DNA of 53,162 bases from Ruminococcoides intestinihominis (GTDB lineage: Bacteria > Bacillota > Clostridia > Oscillospirales > Acutalibacteraceae). The number at the start of each line of letters is the position of its first letter. Position 1 is the stretch's first letter. The notes under the pieces were generated by a model, which saw only the letters and a program-made list of their open reading frames with translations, was not told where the DNA came from and ran no database searches. This document shows, piece by piece, positions 25,432-34,349 of this stretch. The position numbers were made by a program, and so were the translations under genes. Location of the stretch: the NCBI RefSeq assembly GCF_040096285.1, contig NZ_JBBMEY010000013.1, positions 1-53,162 of the forward strand. The letters run 5' to 3'.

Positions 25432-26823
25432 TTATTTCCTTATCCTTACAAATTTTCTTAGGAGTGCTTTGCCGTTAAATGGGATAAGTGGGTACAGGTA
25501 GCTTTTGCCGGAAAGGGTTTTGTTTGAATATAACAAAATAATAATAAGGACTACACCACCGATTAAGCCGAAAATTGAGAAAAGCTCAGTTGCTATCAGT
25601 AACAAAATTCTTAGGAATTTTATTGCATAGGATAGCTCTTGACTCGGCTGAGAGTAGTTTGCTATTGTGACAAATGCCATATAAAGTATGGTTTCTGTAC
25701 TGGCAAACCCGGCATCAATTGCAAATTCGGAAAGTGCAATACCACCGATTATTCCTAAAGTTGTGCTGAGCATTTCCGGCGTGTTGATTGATGCAAGTCG
25801 CAAACCGTCAATTGCAATTTCTATCAAAATAAGTTGCCAAAATATTGGAATTTTCTGAGGTTCACTTACAATTGTAAATTGGAAAAATGTTGGTACAAAA
25901 TCAGGATAACGGTTAGTAAGTAACCAAAGTGGTGTGATGAAAATTGAAAGTAAAGACACAACATACCTTGAAATTTTTAGGTATGTGCCGGTTACAGGTG
26001 GGAAGTAGTAGTCATCAGCCTCTTCCATTAAATCAAAAATTGATGTGGGAATGATTATTGAAGATGGTGAGTTGTCTACGATTATTGCTATGTTGCCTTT
26101 TAGAATATTTGCTGAGGTGGTGTCAGGTCTTTCGGAATATTTTACCTTTGGAAATGGGTTTATCCACTTTGATTTTATTAATGCCTCAACAAATCCTTGT
26201 TGTGTCATAGACAGTTCTTCGGTTGTAATATTCTTAATTTTCTGCTCAATATTTTTCAGTAAATTTTTATCCACCTTGTTGTCCATATAAATTAGTGCAA
26301 TATCGGTTTTGGACTTGTCACCGGCTTGTAAAGCCTTGATTGTAAGGTTTTTATCCCTGATTCTTCTTCTAATCAATACGCAGTTTTGTACAAATATTTC
26401 TGTAAAAGCATCCATACTGCCACGAAGAACCTTATCATTTTTAGGTTCAGCAGTTTCTCTTTGAGGATAACTTCTTGCATCAATTAAAATAATTTCATCA
26501 AGTCCATCTACTGAAAGAATTGCAATGCCTGACAGTAGTGCAGTTACAACAGCATTGGAATTTTTACTTTTATCAACTTCAATATATGGAACACAGTTTT
26601 CCACAAAAGTTTCGGTATTTGTGAAAAAGTCGTCCTCGGTAATTCCGTAGAAAAACTCCATCATCTTTTCCATAATAGCCTCTTTAAGAAGTCCGTCTAT
26701 GAAATATAGAACGGACTTTCTTTTATTTATGCGAATAACTCTCTTGATAATATCAAAATTTTCATTAGCCCTGGTTAGCTTGTCTAGGACAGTTATGTTG
26801 TTTTCTATATTAGTATTAAACAT
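25432..26823 (-). CDS. GerA-family spore germination protein
   Basis: About 463 aa, the A-subunit type of germinant receptor (PF03323). The soluble N-terminal part (about 1-230) holds family traits such as DGLLKEAIMEKMM and the Ser-Tyr-Pro-Gln-Arg-x3-EP motif; the ending half has about five spans, with the signature ETPEML-like INTPEMLSTTLGIIGGIALSEFAIDAGFAS. Such proteins sit in the inner spore membrane and respond to nutrients or amplify germination. No B or C subunit gene is adjacent, so it is an orphan A subunit, as SpoVAF-like proteins can be. ATG 26823 follows GGTGAT; an earlier start has no site. It diverges from the phage-like cluster. Confidence 0.9.
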   Translation of the reverse strand: MFNTNIENNITVLDKLTRANENFDIIKRVIRINKRKSVLYFIDGLLKEAIMEKMMEFFYGITEDDFFTNTETFVENCVPYIEVDKSKNSNAVVTALLSGIAILSVDGLDEIILIDARSYPQRETAEPKNDKVLRGSMDAFTEIFVQNCVLIRRRIRDKNLTIKALQAGDKSKTDIALIYMDNKVDKNLLKNIEQKIKNITTEELSMTQQGFVEALIKSKWINPFPKVKYSERPDTTSANILKGNIAIIVDNSPSSIIIPTSIFDLMEEADDYYFPPVTGTYLKISRYVVSLLSIFITPLWLLTNRYPDFVPTFFQFTIVSEPQKIPIFWQLILIEIAIDGLRLASINTPEMLSTTLGIIGGIALSEFAIDAGFASTETILYMAFVTIANYSQPSQELSYAIKFLRILLLIATELFSIFGLIGGVVLIIILLYSNKTLSGKSYLYPLIPFNGKALLRKFVRIRK

Positions 26824-26882
26824 TGTATCACCGATTTTATTTTTCCCAAAAGCTAATGCAATTATTGCATTTTTTGTAAACA

Positions 26883-26908
26883 AATTATGAACATTTCAAA
26901 GAAATTGC
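26883..26908 (-). promoter_or_regulatory. Possible sporulation-sigma promoter of the gerA-family gene
   Basis: On the minus strand GCAAT (26908-26904), 14-base spacer and CATAATT (26889-26883), a loose match to forespore sigma-G promoters (GnATR, about 14-15 bases, CATnnTA). The gene type makes it plausible; the match is weak. Confidence 0.35.
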
Positions 26909-26927
26909 ATAGTTATATGCAATTTTT
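26902..26927. terminator. Hairpin upstream of the phage-like cluster
   Basis: A perfect 10-bp stem (26902-26911 with 26916-26925, arm AAATTGCATA) followed by TTCTCTTTT on the plus strand. It lies in the divergent gap between gerA and the small terminase gene, so it would be in the 5' leader of the cluster or insulate it; it could also be a protein site. Confidence 0.5.
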
Positions 26928-26972
26928 CTCTTTTGTAGGGGTATGGGTGCAGGATGTTTTTTGGAGGTTGAT

Positions 26973-27428
26973 ATGAGAAAAAGAGATAAAACTTTTTGTG
27001 TTTATGTAGCACAAGGCAAGTCACTTGAGGAAGCATCAATCCTTAGTGGCTATGAAGAAAATAAAGGTGTTACCTTAATTACAAAACCTGAAATTATCAA
27101 GGAGATAACTGCTTTGCTAAAGGCAAAAGCAAACCTAATGAAGAACCTTTCTGTTATCGGTTATCAGCAACTTGCCTTTGGCAGTATTGCCGATTGTATT
27201 TCACTTGTAACAGAAGAAAAGGTCACTAAAGAAGATTTGCAGAATATGAATTTATTTATGATTTCTGAAATTAAGAAACCAAAGGATGGTGCAATGGAAA
27301 TTAAATTTTTTGACAGACTAAAGGCACTTGAAAAGCTACAAAATTACCTTGACGGTGAAAGTCAATGTGTACCGTTTTATGAGGCTTTGGAAAAAGGTGC
27401 AAAGGCTTTAGGTGACAGTAATGAGTAG
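26973..27428 (+). CDS. Phage-like terminase small subunit
   Basis: A 151-aa protein with an N-terminal helix-turn-helix of small terminases (KTFCVYVAQGKSLEEASILSGY), then a helical region and a C-terminal part with a DRLKALEKLQNYL coiled segment likely to make the ring. It would recognise DNA for packaging. ATG 26973 follows TTGGAGG; it overlaps the large subunit gene by 8 bases. First gene of the 17-gene cluster. I found no clear vegetative promoter ahead of it. Confidence 0.75.
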   Translation: MRKRDKTFCVYVAQGKSLEEASILSGYEENKGVTLITKPEIIKEITALLKAKANLMKNLSVIGYQQLAFGSIADCISLVTEEKVTKEDLQNMNLFMISEIKKPKDGAMEIKFFDRLKALEKLQNYLDGESQCVPFYEALEKGAKALGDSNE

Positions 27429-28671
27429 TTACAAACCATTTTCTAAAAAGCAAATGAAAGTCCTTACTTGGTGGTGCAGTAATTCTGCCGATAAAAGTAA
27501 AGATGCAATTATTTGTGACGGGGCAGTTAGAAGTGGCAAAACCTTTTGTATGTCAATTTCATTTGTTGCATGGACCTTTAGCACTTTTAACAATATGTCC
27601 TTTGCAATGTGTGGCAAAACAATCAGAAGTCTAAAGCGAAATGTAATAACACCTTTAATAAAGAACTTAACCGACCTAGGTTTTGAAACTAACCTAAAGA
27701 AAAGTGAGAACATTCTTGAAGTTATGTATAAGGGTATGGTAAATCGTTTTTACCTTTTTGGTGGTAAAGATGAAATGTCAGCATCACTTATTCAAGGTAT
27801 CACTTTGGCAGGTGTGTTCTTTGATGAAGTGGCTCTTATGCCTAGGTCATTTGTTGAACAGTCTCTTGCAAGATGTTCTGTTGAGGGCAGTAAGTTTTGG
27901 TTTAACTGTAACCCTGAGTATCCGGGTCATTGGTTTTATTGTGAGTGGATAAAGAAATGCAAAATGAAAAATGCATTGTACCTTCATTTTGAAATGGAGG
28001 ATAACCCATCTTTAAGTAAAGGAATGATTCATAGGTATCAGAGTTTGTACACCGGTGCATTTTATGAAAGATTTGTAAAGGGTAGGTGGGTTGCAACAAC
28101 AGGTGCAGTTTATCCATTTATGGATAAGGATAATGCTTACTGTGATGTGCCTAAGGTTAAGTTTAGTGAATATGCAGTTTCTTGCGACTATGGTACGGTA
28201 AATCCTGCATCATTTGGACTTTGGGGTAAGTACCAAGATACTTGGTACAGAATTGATGAATACTACTTTAATTCCAGAGTTGAGGGTTATCAAAAAACTG
28301 ATGAAGAACATTATTCTTCACTTGAAAAGTTGATAGGTAACAGACACCTATCATCCATTACAGTTGACCCCTCAGCAGCAAGCTTCATTGAAACAATAAA
28401 GCGACACAAGAGGTTCAATGTTGTACCGGCAAGGAACAATGTACTTGACGGTATCCGAAAAGTATCTACTGCACTAAAAGAAAATAAAATTAAAATATGT
28501 TCCAACTGTACAGACTCTATGAGAGAATTTTCCCTTTACCGTTGGGACGAAAGAGGTGGTAACGATTGTCCGATAAAGGAGAATGACCATGCAATGGACG
28601 ATATTAGATATTTTGTAACAACAATTCTGAATAGTGAAAGTGGTTTCATAGCTTTTGCTACCAGAAGATAG
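27421..28671 (+). CDS. Phage-like terminase large subunit
   Basis: A 416-aa packaging motor. The ATPase domain has Walker A GAVRSGKT (34-41) and Walker B VFFDE (Asp135-Glu136). The nuclease domain has the acidic sites CDYG (about residue 258), TVDPSA (about 317) and DHAMDDIRYF near the end, all in place for an RNase H-like metal nuclease. All motifs are intact, which argues that packaging ability is kept. Similar to terminases of PBSX-type phages. ATG 27421 lies inside the end of the small subunit gene. Confidence 0.93.
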   Translation: MSSYKPFSKKQMKVLTWWCSNSADKSKDAIICDGAVRSGKTFCMSISFVAWTFSTFNNMSFAMCGKTIRSLKRNVITPLIKNLTDLGFETNLKKSENILEVMYKGMVNRFYLFGGKDEMSASLIQGITLAGVFFDEVALMPRSFVEQSLARCSVEGSKFWFNCNPEYPGHWFYCEWIKKCKMKNALYLHFEMEDNPSLSKGMIHRYQSLYTGAFYERFVKGRWVATTGAVYPFMDKDNAYCDVPKVKFSEYAVSCDYGTVNPASFGLWGKYQDTWYRIDEYYFNSRVEGYQKTDEEHYSSLEKLIGNRHLSSITVDPSAASFIETIKRHKRFNVVPARNNVLDGIRKVSTALKENKIKICSNCTDSMREFSLYRWDERGGNDCPIKENDHAMDDIRYFVTTILNSESGFIAFATRR

Positions 28672-28678
28672 GAGAGTT

Positions 28679-29872
28679 ATGGGTATATTTAGAAAAAGAA
28701 AAGTTAAGGAAAAAGTTTCTATACTTTCTGCTCCACAAAATGACAGTTCATCACATCCATTTAATATTGTAGGTTCATACAGTCCATTAACCAAAGTTGA
28801 GCTTGACCTTTATTCTTCTCTTAGAGAGGCTTTGCCCATTATTGATGCAGCAATTTGTAAAATCAATAGGCTATTAGGTACATTTTCTGTAGATTGTGAA
28901 AGCAAAAAAACTAAGGCAATGGTTGATGATTTTTTTAGAAATGTTGATGTGTGTCAAGGTAATAAGGGTATGTATAACTTTATTTCTTGTTACTTTGATA
29001 ACCTACTGACTTATGGTGAGGCAGTAGCAGAAATTGTTTTAACAAGTGACGGAAAAAATATTAGAGCATTGTACAACACCGACCCTAGGGATGTAACACT
29101 GATTGAAAAGGACAGTCCTCTTAACCTTGTGGTGTGTAGCAACAGTAAAGGCATAAATGAGGAACTTCCTTATCAAGATTTGTTTGTAACATCAATGCTA
29201 AACCCTGAGTCAGGCAGAAGTAGAGGTGTGTCAATCCTAAGAGGTTTGCCATTTGTAAGTGGTATTCTGTTAAAGATTTTCAATGCTTTGGGACAGAATT
29301 GGGATAGAGTGGGCAATGTGAGATTTGCAGTTACATATAAGCCTGACAGCAACAGTGGTTCATCAGCTTATACAAGAGAAAATGCACAACAAATAGCCGA
29401 TGAATGGTCAAGGGTTATGCGTAACAAAAACAGTGTATGTGACTTTGTTTCGGTAGGTGATGTGTCAATAAAGACTATCGGTGCTGATAATCAGGTTCTT
29501 GATTGTGATCTGCCTATTAGACATATTACAGAACAGATTGTAGCAAAACTTTCTGTACCACCATTTTTGCTTGGTTTAAGTTGGAGTACTACTGAAAGAA
29601 TGAGTAGCCAACAAGCTGATATTCTTACAAGTGAACTTGAGTGTTACAGAGAAATTTTAAATCCTGTAATTGAGAGAATAGCAAGGGTATATTTAAGTTT
29701 AAATGGTATTGATGAAAAGGTAACTGTAAAGTGGACACATATTAATTTACAAGATGAACTTGAACTTTCTGAGGCAAGACTAAACAAGGCAAATGCCTTA
29801 AAAATTGAAAAGGAAATTGAAAGAGAGTTTGGCGTTAAAGAAAGTGAGGAGGGTATTTTAGAAACTGTATGA
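28679..29872 (+). CDS. Phage-like portal protein
   Basis: A 397-aa portal protein. Typical traits are the early helix SLREALPIIDAAICKINRLLG, a central NPESGRSRGVSILRGLP and the RHITEQIVAKLSVPPFLLGLSWST segment before the long stem helix. It would form the dodecameric ring at the capsid vertex where the terminase docks. ATG 28679 follows AGGAG, 7 bases after the terminase stop; its own stop overlaps the next start (ATGA). Confidence 0.88.
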   Translation: MGIFRKRKVKEKVSILSAPQNDSSSHPFNIVGSYSPLTKVELDLYSSLREALPIIDAAICKINRLLGTFSVDCESKKTKAMVDDFFRNVDVCQGNKGMYNFISCYFDNLLTYGEAVAEIVLTSDGKNIRALYNTDPRDVTLIEKDSPLNLVVCSNSKGINEELPYQDLFVTSMLNPESGRSRGVSILRGLPFVSGILLKIFNALGQNWDRVGNVRFAVTYKPDSNSGSSAYTRENAQQIADEWSRVMRNKNSVCDFVSVGDVSIKTIGADNQVLDCDLPIRHITEQIVAKLSVPPFLLGLSWSTTERMSSQQADILTSELECYREILNPVIERIARVYLSLNGIDEKVTVKWTHINLQDELELSEARLNKANALKIEKEIEREFGVKESEEGILETV

Positions 29873-30828
29873 AGAAAGGTTTAGTAATTAAATCAAATGA
29901 AAATTTAGCTGAGGATATTGCCCTTATAAATACCTACACAAGAAGTGACTTAACGGAAGATGAAGTATATACATTTTCTGTTGTACTTTGTGACAATGAA
30001 GTTGATAGGGACTATGAAAGGTTTACTGTGGAAAGTCTTTTTGCACTTGAAAAACTTTTTGTAGGTAAAACCGGTATTATGGACCATTCACCAAAGGCTG
30101 AAAACCAACTTGCAAGAATTTACAAAACTGAGGTACAGGCAGTTGAGGGTGAAGTCACCACAACAGGTGATCAGTACTTTAGGCTTATAGCAAAAGCCTA
30201 TGTGCCTAAAACCGAAAGTACCAAGGACTTTATCAGTAAGCTGGAAACAGGAATTCTAAAGGAAGTAAGTGTCGGTTGTAGTGTAGAAAGCACCTTGTGT
30301 TCAATTTGTGGTAATCCTATTAATTCATCAATGTGCAATCATCATAAAGGTGAATATTACGGTGATACTCTTTGTTACGGTGAATTAACCGGCGTAAAGG
30401 ATGCATATGAATGGAGCTTTGTGGCAGTACCATCACAGAAAAAAGCAGGTGTAATTAAGTCATTTTTAAAAGGAGAGAATTTTATGGAAGATATTATTAA
30501 GTGCCTAAAAAGCGAAAAGCAAGTTACCCTTAATAAAGATGAAAAGGTAAAACTGCTTTCATACATTCAAAGTCTTGAAAAGGATGCTGAATGTGGTAGG
30601 GCATATAGAGAAAGTGTGGTTAAGGACATTATGCGACTTTCTCTAATTAGCAAAAGTGGGATTTCAAGTACAACAATGGAGTCTATTGTAAAGACACTTT
30701 CTATTAATGAGCTTTGTGAACTTAGAAATGTGTATCAGGACAGAGCAAGTGAAAGGCTACCTATTGTGCCACAATCCTACAAAGAAAATAAAAGTGTAAG
30801 TAACAAAAATCAAGAATTTACTATTTAA
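29869..30828 (+). CDS. Phage-like prohead protease/scaffold (XkdF-like)
   Basis: A 319-aa protein. The first ~200 residues resemble the XkdF-type prohead protease: GKTGIMDHSPKAEN with a candidate catalytic His, KEVSVGC with the candidate Ser, and a later YEWSFVAVPSQKKAG. A Cys/His knuckle (CSIC, then CNHH and a further Cys, about 143-168) is inserted and could bind zinc. The remaining ~110 residues are helical and look like a fused scaffold. It lies between portal and capsid genes, its normal place. It is coupled to the portal gene by an ATGA overlap. Confidence 0.75.
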   Translation: MKKGLVIKSNENLAEDIALINTYTRSDLTEDEVYTFSVVLCDNEVDRDYERFTVESLFALEKLFVGKTGIMDHSPKAENQLARIYKTEVQAVEGEVTTTGDQYFRLIAKAYVPKTESTKDFISKLETGILKEVSVGCSVESTLCSICGNPINSSMCNHHKGEYYGDTLCYGELTGVKDAYEWSFVAVPSQKKAGVIKSFLKGENFMEDIIKCLKSEKQVTLNKDEKVKLLSYIQSLEKDAECGRAYRESVVKDIMRLSLISKSGISSTTMESIVKTLSINELCELRNVYQDRASERLPIVPQSYKENKSVSNKNQEFTI

Positions 30829-30839
30829 CGGAGGTTTAT

Positions 30840-31181
30840 ATGAATATTAATTTTAACGGTTATGATGAAAACTCAGTTACTATGTTAGCTGATACTACTC
30901 TAAAAGAGGGAGAACAGAATGTGCTTGTTACTGTTGGTGCAAACGGTACTGCAACAGTAGCAAAGGCAACTAAGCCTTTCCTAGGTGTTTGTACTTGTGT
31001 AAGGGACGGTTATGCAACTGTACAGACAAGAGGTTATTGCAAGGTGAAAACCACAGCAAAACTTAGCCTAGGTAGTGTATCGCTTGTAGCATCAAGTGAC
31101 GGTAAGGTAGCAGAGAACAGTGCAGGTAAAATGTACTTTGTACTGGACTCAACAGATAATGAATCAGGAATTTTACTATAA
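30840..31181 (+). CDS. Phage-like capsid decoration protein (DUF2190-like)
   Basis: A 113-aa beta-rich protein with the repeating Gly/Val pattern of DUF2190-type head decoration proteins (NVLVTVGANGTATVAKAT, RGYCKVKTTAKLSLG, SSDGKV). Such proteins trim the capsid surface as trimers. It sits between protease and major capsid genes with a GGAGG site. The family call rests on position and pattern. Confidence 0.6.
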   Translation: MNINFNGYDENSVTMLADTTLKEGEQNVLVTVGANGTATVAKATKPFLGVCTCVRDGYATVQTRGYCKVKTTAKLSLGSVSLVASSDGKVAENSAGKMYFVLDSTDNESGILL

Positions 31182-31192
31182 GGAGAATGAAT

Positions 31193-32203
31193 ATGAGTAA
31201 CTATAAAAATATTTCTTTAGAAAAAGGTATGTACGGTGTAAAGGGTAAGAGCTTTACAGATGTTCTTGAAGAACTAGACCCATCAGAAAACTACAGAGGT
31301 ACTTCTCTGGAAAATCTAGATGCATTTTCTCGACAGTTAAAGCGATTTGACATTAAGGTTTCAGGTAAAGGTAGTGACACAGTTGATAAGTTCTTTTCAA
31401 CAAGCAGTTCATCAGCACTGTTTCCGGAATATATCAGCAGAGCAGTAAAGCAAGGTATGGAACAGGCTGATGTACTTTCTGACATTGTAGCAACTACTAC
31501 AATGATTGACGGTATGGACTACCGTTCAATTACTTCAGAACCTACAACTGATGATAAGTCACTAAAGGTTGTTATGGAAGGTACACAGATTCCACAGACA
31601 ACTATCAAAACTCAGGATAACCTAATTAAGCTACATAAAAGAGGCAGAATGTTAGTTTCTTCTTATGAAGCAATCAGATTTCAGCGACTTGACTTATTTA
31701 CTGTCACACTAAAGCAGATTGGTGCATATATTGCAAGAGCACAGCTTAAGGATGCAGTTGATGTACTGATTAACGGTGACGGTAACGGTAATCCGGCAAG
31801 TACAATCAATACTTCTTCAACAGGTAACATCAGTTACGGTGATCTTGTAAAGTTATGGAGTTCACTAAGCCCTTATGAGCTTAACACAATTATTGCACCT
31901 ACTTCTTCAATGGAAAAGCTACTTTCACTTACAGAAATGAAGGATTCGGTAGCCGGTCTAAACTTTCAGGGTACAGGCAAAATGATTACACCTATGGGTG
32001 CTAATGTTATCCATACACCTGAAATTACAGGCAACTATATTATTGGTGTTGACAAGAATTGTGCATTAGAGATGGTTAAGGCCGGTGATGTGCAGACAGA
32101 GTATGACAAGCTAATTGACCGTCAGCTAGAGAGAGCAGCAATTACTTCTATTGCAGGTTTCGGCAAAATCTTTACAGGTTCTGCTAAGGTACTAAAGTAC
32201 TAG
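31193..32203 (+). CDS. Phage-like major capsid protein (HK97 fold)
   Basis: A 336-aa protein with the order of features seen in HK97-fold capsid proteins of the XkdG type: an N-terminal helical arm, RAVKQGMEQADVLSDIVATTTMI, a central QLKDAVDVLINGDGNGNPAS helix and loop, and a long A-domain with ITPMGANVIHTPEI and the ending DRQLERAAITSIAGFGKIF. ATG 31193 is chosen because its AAGGAG site is at the right distance; ATG 31187 is too close. Confidence 0.82.
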   Translation: MSNYKNISLEKGMYGVKGKSFTDVLEELDPSENYRGTSLENLDAFSRQLKRFDIKVSGKGSDTVDKFFSTSSSSALFPEYISRAVKQGMEQADVLSDIVATTTMIDGMDYRSITSEPTTDDKSLKVVMEGTQIPQTTIKTQDNLIKLHKRGRMLVSSYEAIRFQRLDLFTVTLKQIGAYIARAQLKDAVDVLINGDGNGNPASTINTSSTGNISYGDLVKLWSSLSPYELNTIIAPTSSMEKLLSLTEMKDSVAGLNFQGTGKMITPMGANVIHTPEITGNYIIGVDKNCALEMVKAGDVQTEYDKLIDRQLERAAITSIAGFGKIFTGSAKVLKY

Positions 32204-32213
32204 AGGTGATAAC

Positions 32214-32582
32214 TTGGGAATTAATGAAGTAGCAAAGAAATTTCTGTTACTGTCCGGTATTGATGAAAGTGAACTTAGCAAGTATCTGCCACTTATCAGA
32301 GAGTCAATTGCCTATGTAAAGTCAATTCTAAAGGAAGAAGTTGATGTTAAAGAGAACAGTACATTACTAAGTTCTGCTTGTGGTACATATGCTTATTACA
32401 ATTGGAGTTTGTTCTATAGCCAAAGTAATGTTAGCTACTTTAAGGCAGGTGACTTAACTGTTTCCAAAAGCAGTGAAAGCAAAGTTACCGAAAGGGCATA
32501 TTCACTATGGAAAGAAAGTCTAAAGGAAATTGCTAGGTTCACAAAGTCATCTGACTTTTACTTTAAGGGTGTTAGTGTATGA
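32214..32582 (+). CDS. Phage-like head-tail adaptor
   Basis: A 122-aa mostly helical protein in the slot after the capsid gene, where phages encode the connector that stacks on the portal (gp6/gp15-like). The core has helices such as IRESIAYVKSILKEEV and ACGTYAYYNWSLFY. It starts at TTG 32214 behind GAGGTGAT. The call is mainly by position and helical make-up. Confidence 0.6.
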   Translation: MGINEVAKKFLLLSGIDESELSKYLPLIRESIAYVKSILKEEVDVKENSTLLSSACGTYAYYNWSLFYSQSNVSYFKAGDLTVSKSSESKVTERAYSLWKESLKEIARFTKSSDFYFKGVSV

Positions 32583-32932
32583 ATATAAGTTCTTCAATTA
32601 CAAAGTCCTTTAGAGAATACGGCAACAAAATAACTGCCTTGTCAAAGGACAATGTAAGTACAATTTACGGTTTTATTCAGCCACTAAACTATAAATCCCA
32701 TAGTAATATTTATGAAAGCACAAATATCTCTGCCAGGGATAAAATGTATTATCTTTTAGTAGCAGAAAAGGACAGTGCAGTAGACAGTAACGACAAACTG
32801 ATTCTTGATAATTCAACATATGAGGTTATTAAATGTCAGAGTTATATGTATCAGAATAAATGTATGTATAAGTGGGCAATACTAAAGTTATGTTACCCTA
32901 TTTTGGAGGATGATTTTAGTGGTAATTCATAA
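32579..32932 (+). CDS. Phage-like head-closure (stopper) protein
   Basis: A 117-aa beta-rich protein; strands such as VSTIYGFIQPL and KMYYLLVAEKDS followed by DKLILDNSTYEVIKCQSYMY match the small barrel of stopper proteins (XkdH/gp16-like). It overlaps the gene before it by 4 bases (ATGA) and the next one by 14. The call is mainly by position and pattern. Confidence 0.55.
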   Translation: MNISSSITKSFREYGNKITALSKDNVSTIYGFIQPLNYKSHSNIYESTNISARDKMYYLLVAEKDSAVDSNDKLILDNSTYEVIKCQSYMYQNKCMYKWAILKLCYPILEDDFSGNS

Positions 32933-33347
32933 TGATAAGGTTGAAGATATTATTAAGAAAATCAAGCTAAGTAAAGACCTTGATGATGTAAGATTTGTAA
33001 AAGCCTATAACGGTAAGCTAAAAGAAACACCACTTGGTGGAATACTTGTTACCGTAAATAATGGTGTTAATATTGTAAATTCTTTTGCCGGTGGATTTGC
33101 CGGTAACGGAATGAGTGGTGAAAATATAAAGTCAGAGTTAAAGCTGAATATTTACTGTCCCTACCAAAACGGTGGGGATGGTATCACCCATACAATAAAT
33201 TCTATTGTGGAGCTTTTACCTAAAGCAGACAGTGACAATATTATAAGCAGTATAAATGTTTCTGAAATAAAGTATAGCCAAGAGTATGAGGCAGTGTATA
33301 GGACACTTTCTCTATCCTTAGATTATTTAGATTACAGAGGTGAGTAA
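32919..33347 (+). CDS. Phage-like tail terminator protein
   Basis: About 142 aa with the alpha/beta layout of tail completion proteins (XkdJ/DUF3168-like): helix IIKKIKLSKDLDD at the start, long strands with SELKLNIYCPYQNGG, helix THTINSIVELL and two closing strands. GTG 32919 lies 9 bases from GGAGG and is preferred to ATG 32910, which abuts it. Its presence implies that something tail-like is attached. Confidence 0.58.
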   Translation: MVIHNDKVEDIIKKIKLSKDLDDVRFVKAYNGKLKETPLGGILVTVNNGVNIVNSFAGGFAGNGMSGENIKSELKLNIYCPYQNGGDGITHTINSIVELLPKADSDNIISSINVSEIKYSQEYEAVYRTLSLSLDYLDYRGE

Positions 33348-33707
33348 ATGATAGGTACAATGGATTTAATGAAAAATTTAGTTATCACTATTGATGACAA
33401 GGTAGTAGGTGGAGTAGTTGGACTTACATCGGAAGTAAATTCATCTACCACTAAGATTAATGAATATATGTGTGGCAATAGTTACGGTGTAACAAGTGAA
33501 AATGTTGATTATACCCTTACACTAACTTTAGCAAGTAACCACAACACTTTTCCTCATAATGAATTTACCCTAAAGCTAAAGCAAAGTAACTACACAGTAA
33601 TGTATTACAACTGCAAAATTTTAGGTGAAAGAGAATATACAAAGGATGGCTTTGTGTATAGAGAATTGCTGATAACTTCTTGTGAAAGAAGGTCATTTAA
33701 TGAATAA
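33348..33707 (+). CDS. Tail tube-like small protein
   Basis: A 119-aa beta-sandwich-looking protein: KNLVITIDDKVVGGVVGLTS, an acidic loop, TSENVDYTLTLTL and a final strand pair VYRELLITSCERR. The pattern fits phage tube or tube-initiator proteins, which open with a self-description such as v-x-v-d-g and close with a long hairpin. It is the only candidate tube gene in the cluster. If it is a tube protein, a short tube could form; if it is an initiator, there may be no tube at all. Starts right after the preceding stop, behind GAGGTGA. Confidence 0.5.
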   Translation: MIGTMDLMKNLVITIDDKVVGGVVGLTSEVNSSTTKINEYMCGNSYGVTSENVDYTLTLTLASNHNTFPHNEFTLKLKQSNYTVMYYNCKILGEREYTKDGFVYRELLITSCERRSFNE

Positions 33708-33834
33708 GGAATTCTTGGAATTTGCCGATAAGCTGGTTGATAAATCTGCTTGTGAAAATATTTCCAAAATTATCAGTAGGGATATTCGCAGATACAGCAG
33801 AAAAATTATTGACACAAAGGATTTGAAAAAATGA
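33700..33834 (+). CDS. 44-aa helical protein in the phage-like cluster
   Basis: Starts at ATG 33700, overlapping the stop of the tube-like gene by 8 bases, and ends at TGA 33834, overlapping the next ATG (ATGA). The 44 residues (MNKEFLEFADKLVDKSACEN and a basic second half with RDIRRYSRK) look like two charged helices. It occupies the place where PBSX-type phages carry the tail chaperone and tape-measure genes. No homologue is recognised. Tight coupling on both sides makes expression likely. Confidence 0.65.
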   Translation: MNKEFLEFADKLVDKSACENISKIISRDIRRYSRKIIDTKDLKK

Positions 33835-34349
33835 AGATAGCAAAAATGAGTTTCAAAAATCATTTCTGGACCTATAACCCATCAACAGTAAAACTACTTT
33901 CCAATAGAGAAATTGTGGAACAAAAAATTCCTATGGGCAATAACCTTATTCAAAACTTTGGCAGAAACAGTAGAGTAATTACAGGTGAAGGTTATCTCTT
34001 TGGTGAAGATTGTTTTAGTCAGTATGATTCTTTGTGGAAGGTACATAAAGAAGAAACTTCAGGACTGCTGACAATTCCTAAATTCTCTGTAATGAATAGC
34101 TACTTTACAAGTCTTGAAATTGTAGGTGAACCTAAAGAAAATCTGATTTCCTATAAATTTACTTTTGTTGAAGATATGTCCGGTATTGATAAAACTTATT
34201 TACCATCATTTTGTTATGCTGAAAGTGGTGAGTCACTATGGAATATCAGCAATAAATATAATGTTGGTATTGAAAGACTTATGTTACTGAATAATCAGCT
34301 GAAAAATCCTTTTGACTTAAAGGTAGGGGATAAGGTGGCATTATGTTAG
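33831..34349 (+). CDS. LysM baseplate protein (XkdP-like)
   Basis: A 172-aa protein. Residues about 1-120 resemble the XkdP/gp53-like N-domain (WTYNPSTVKLLSNREIVEQKI, a GEGYLFGEDCF turn and a YFTSLEIVGEP strand). Residues about 127-172 are a LysM motif (ESGESLWNISNKYNVGIERLMLLNNQLKNP) that would bind peptidoglycan or fix the hub. In contractile phages this gene follows the tape measure; here it follows a 44-aa gene. It overlaps the next gene by 7 bases. Confidence 0.8.
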   Translation: MKIAKMSFKNHFWTYNPSTVKLLSNREIVEQKIPMGNNLIQNFGRNSRVITGEGYLFGEDCFSQYDSLWKVHKEETSGLLTIPKFSVMNSYFTSLEIVGEPKENLISYKFTFVEDMSGIDKTYLPSFCYAESGESLWNISNKYNVGIERLMLLNNQLKNPFDLKVGDKVALC

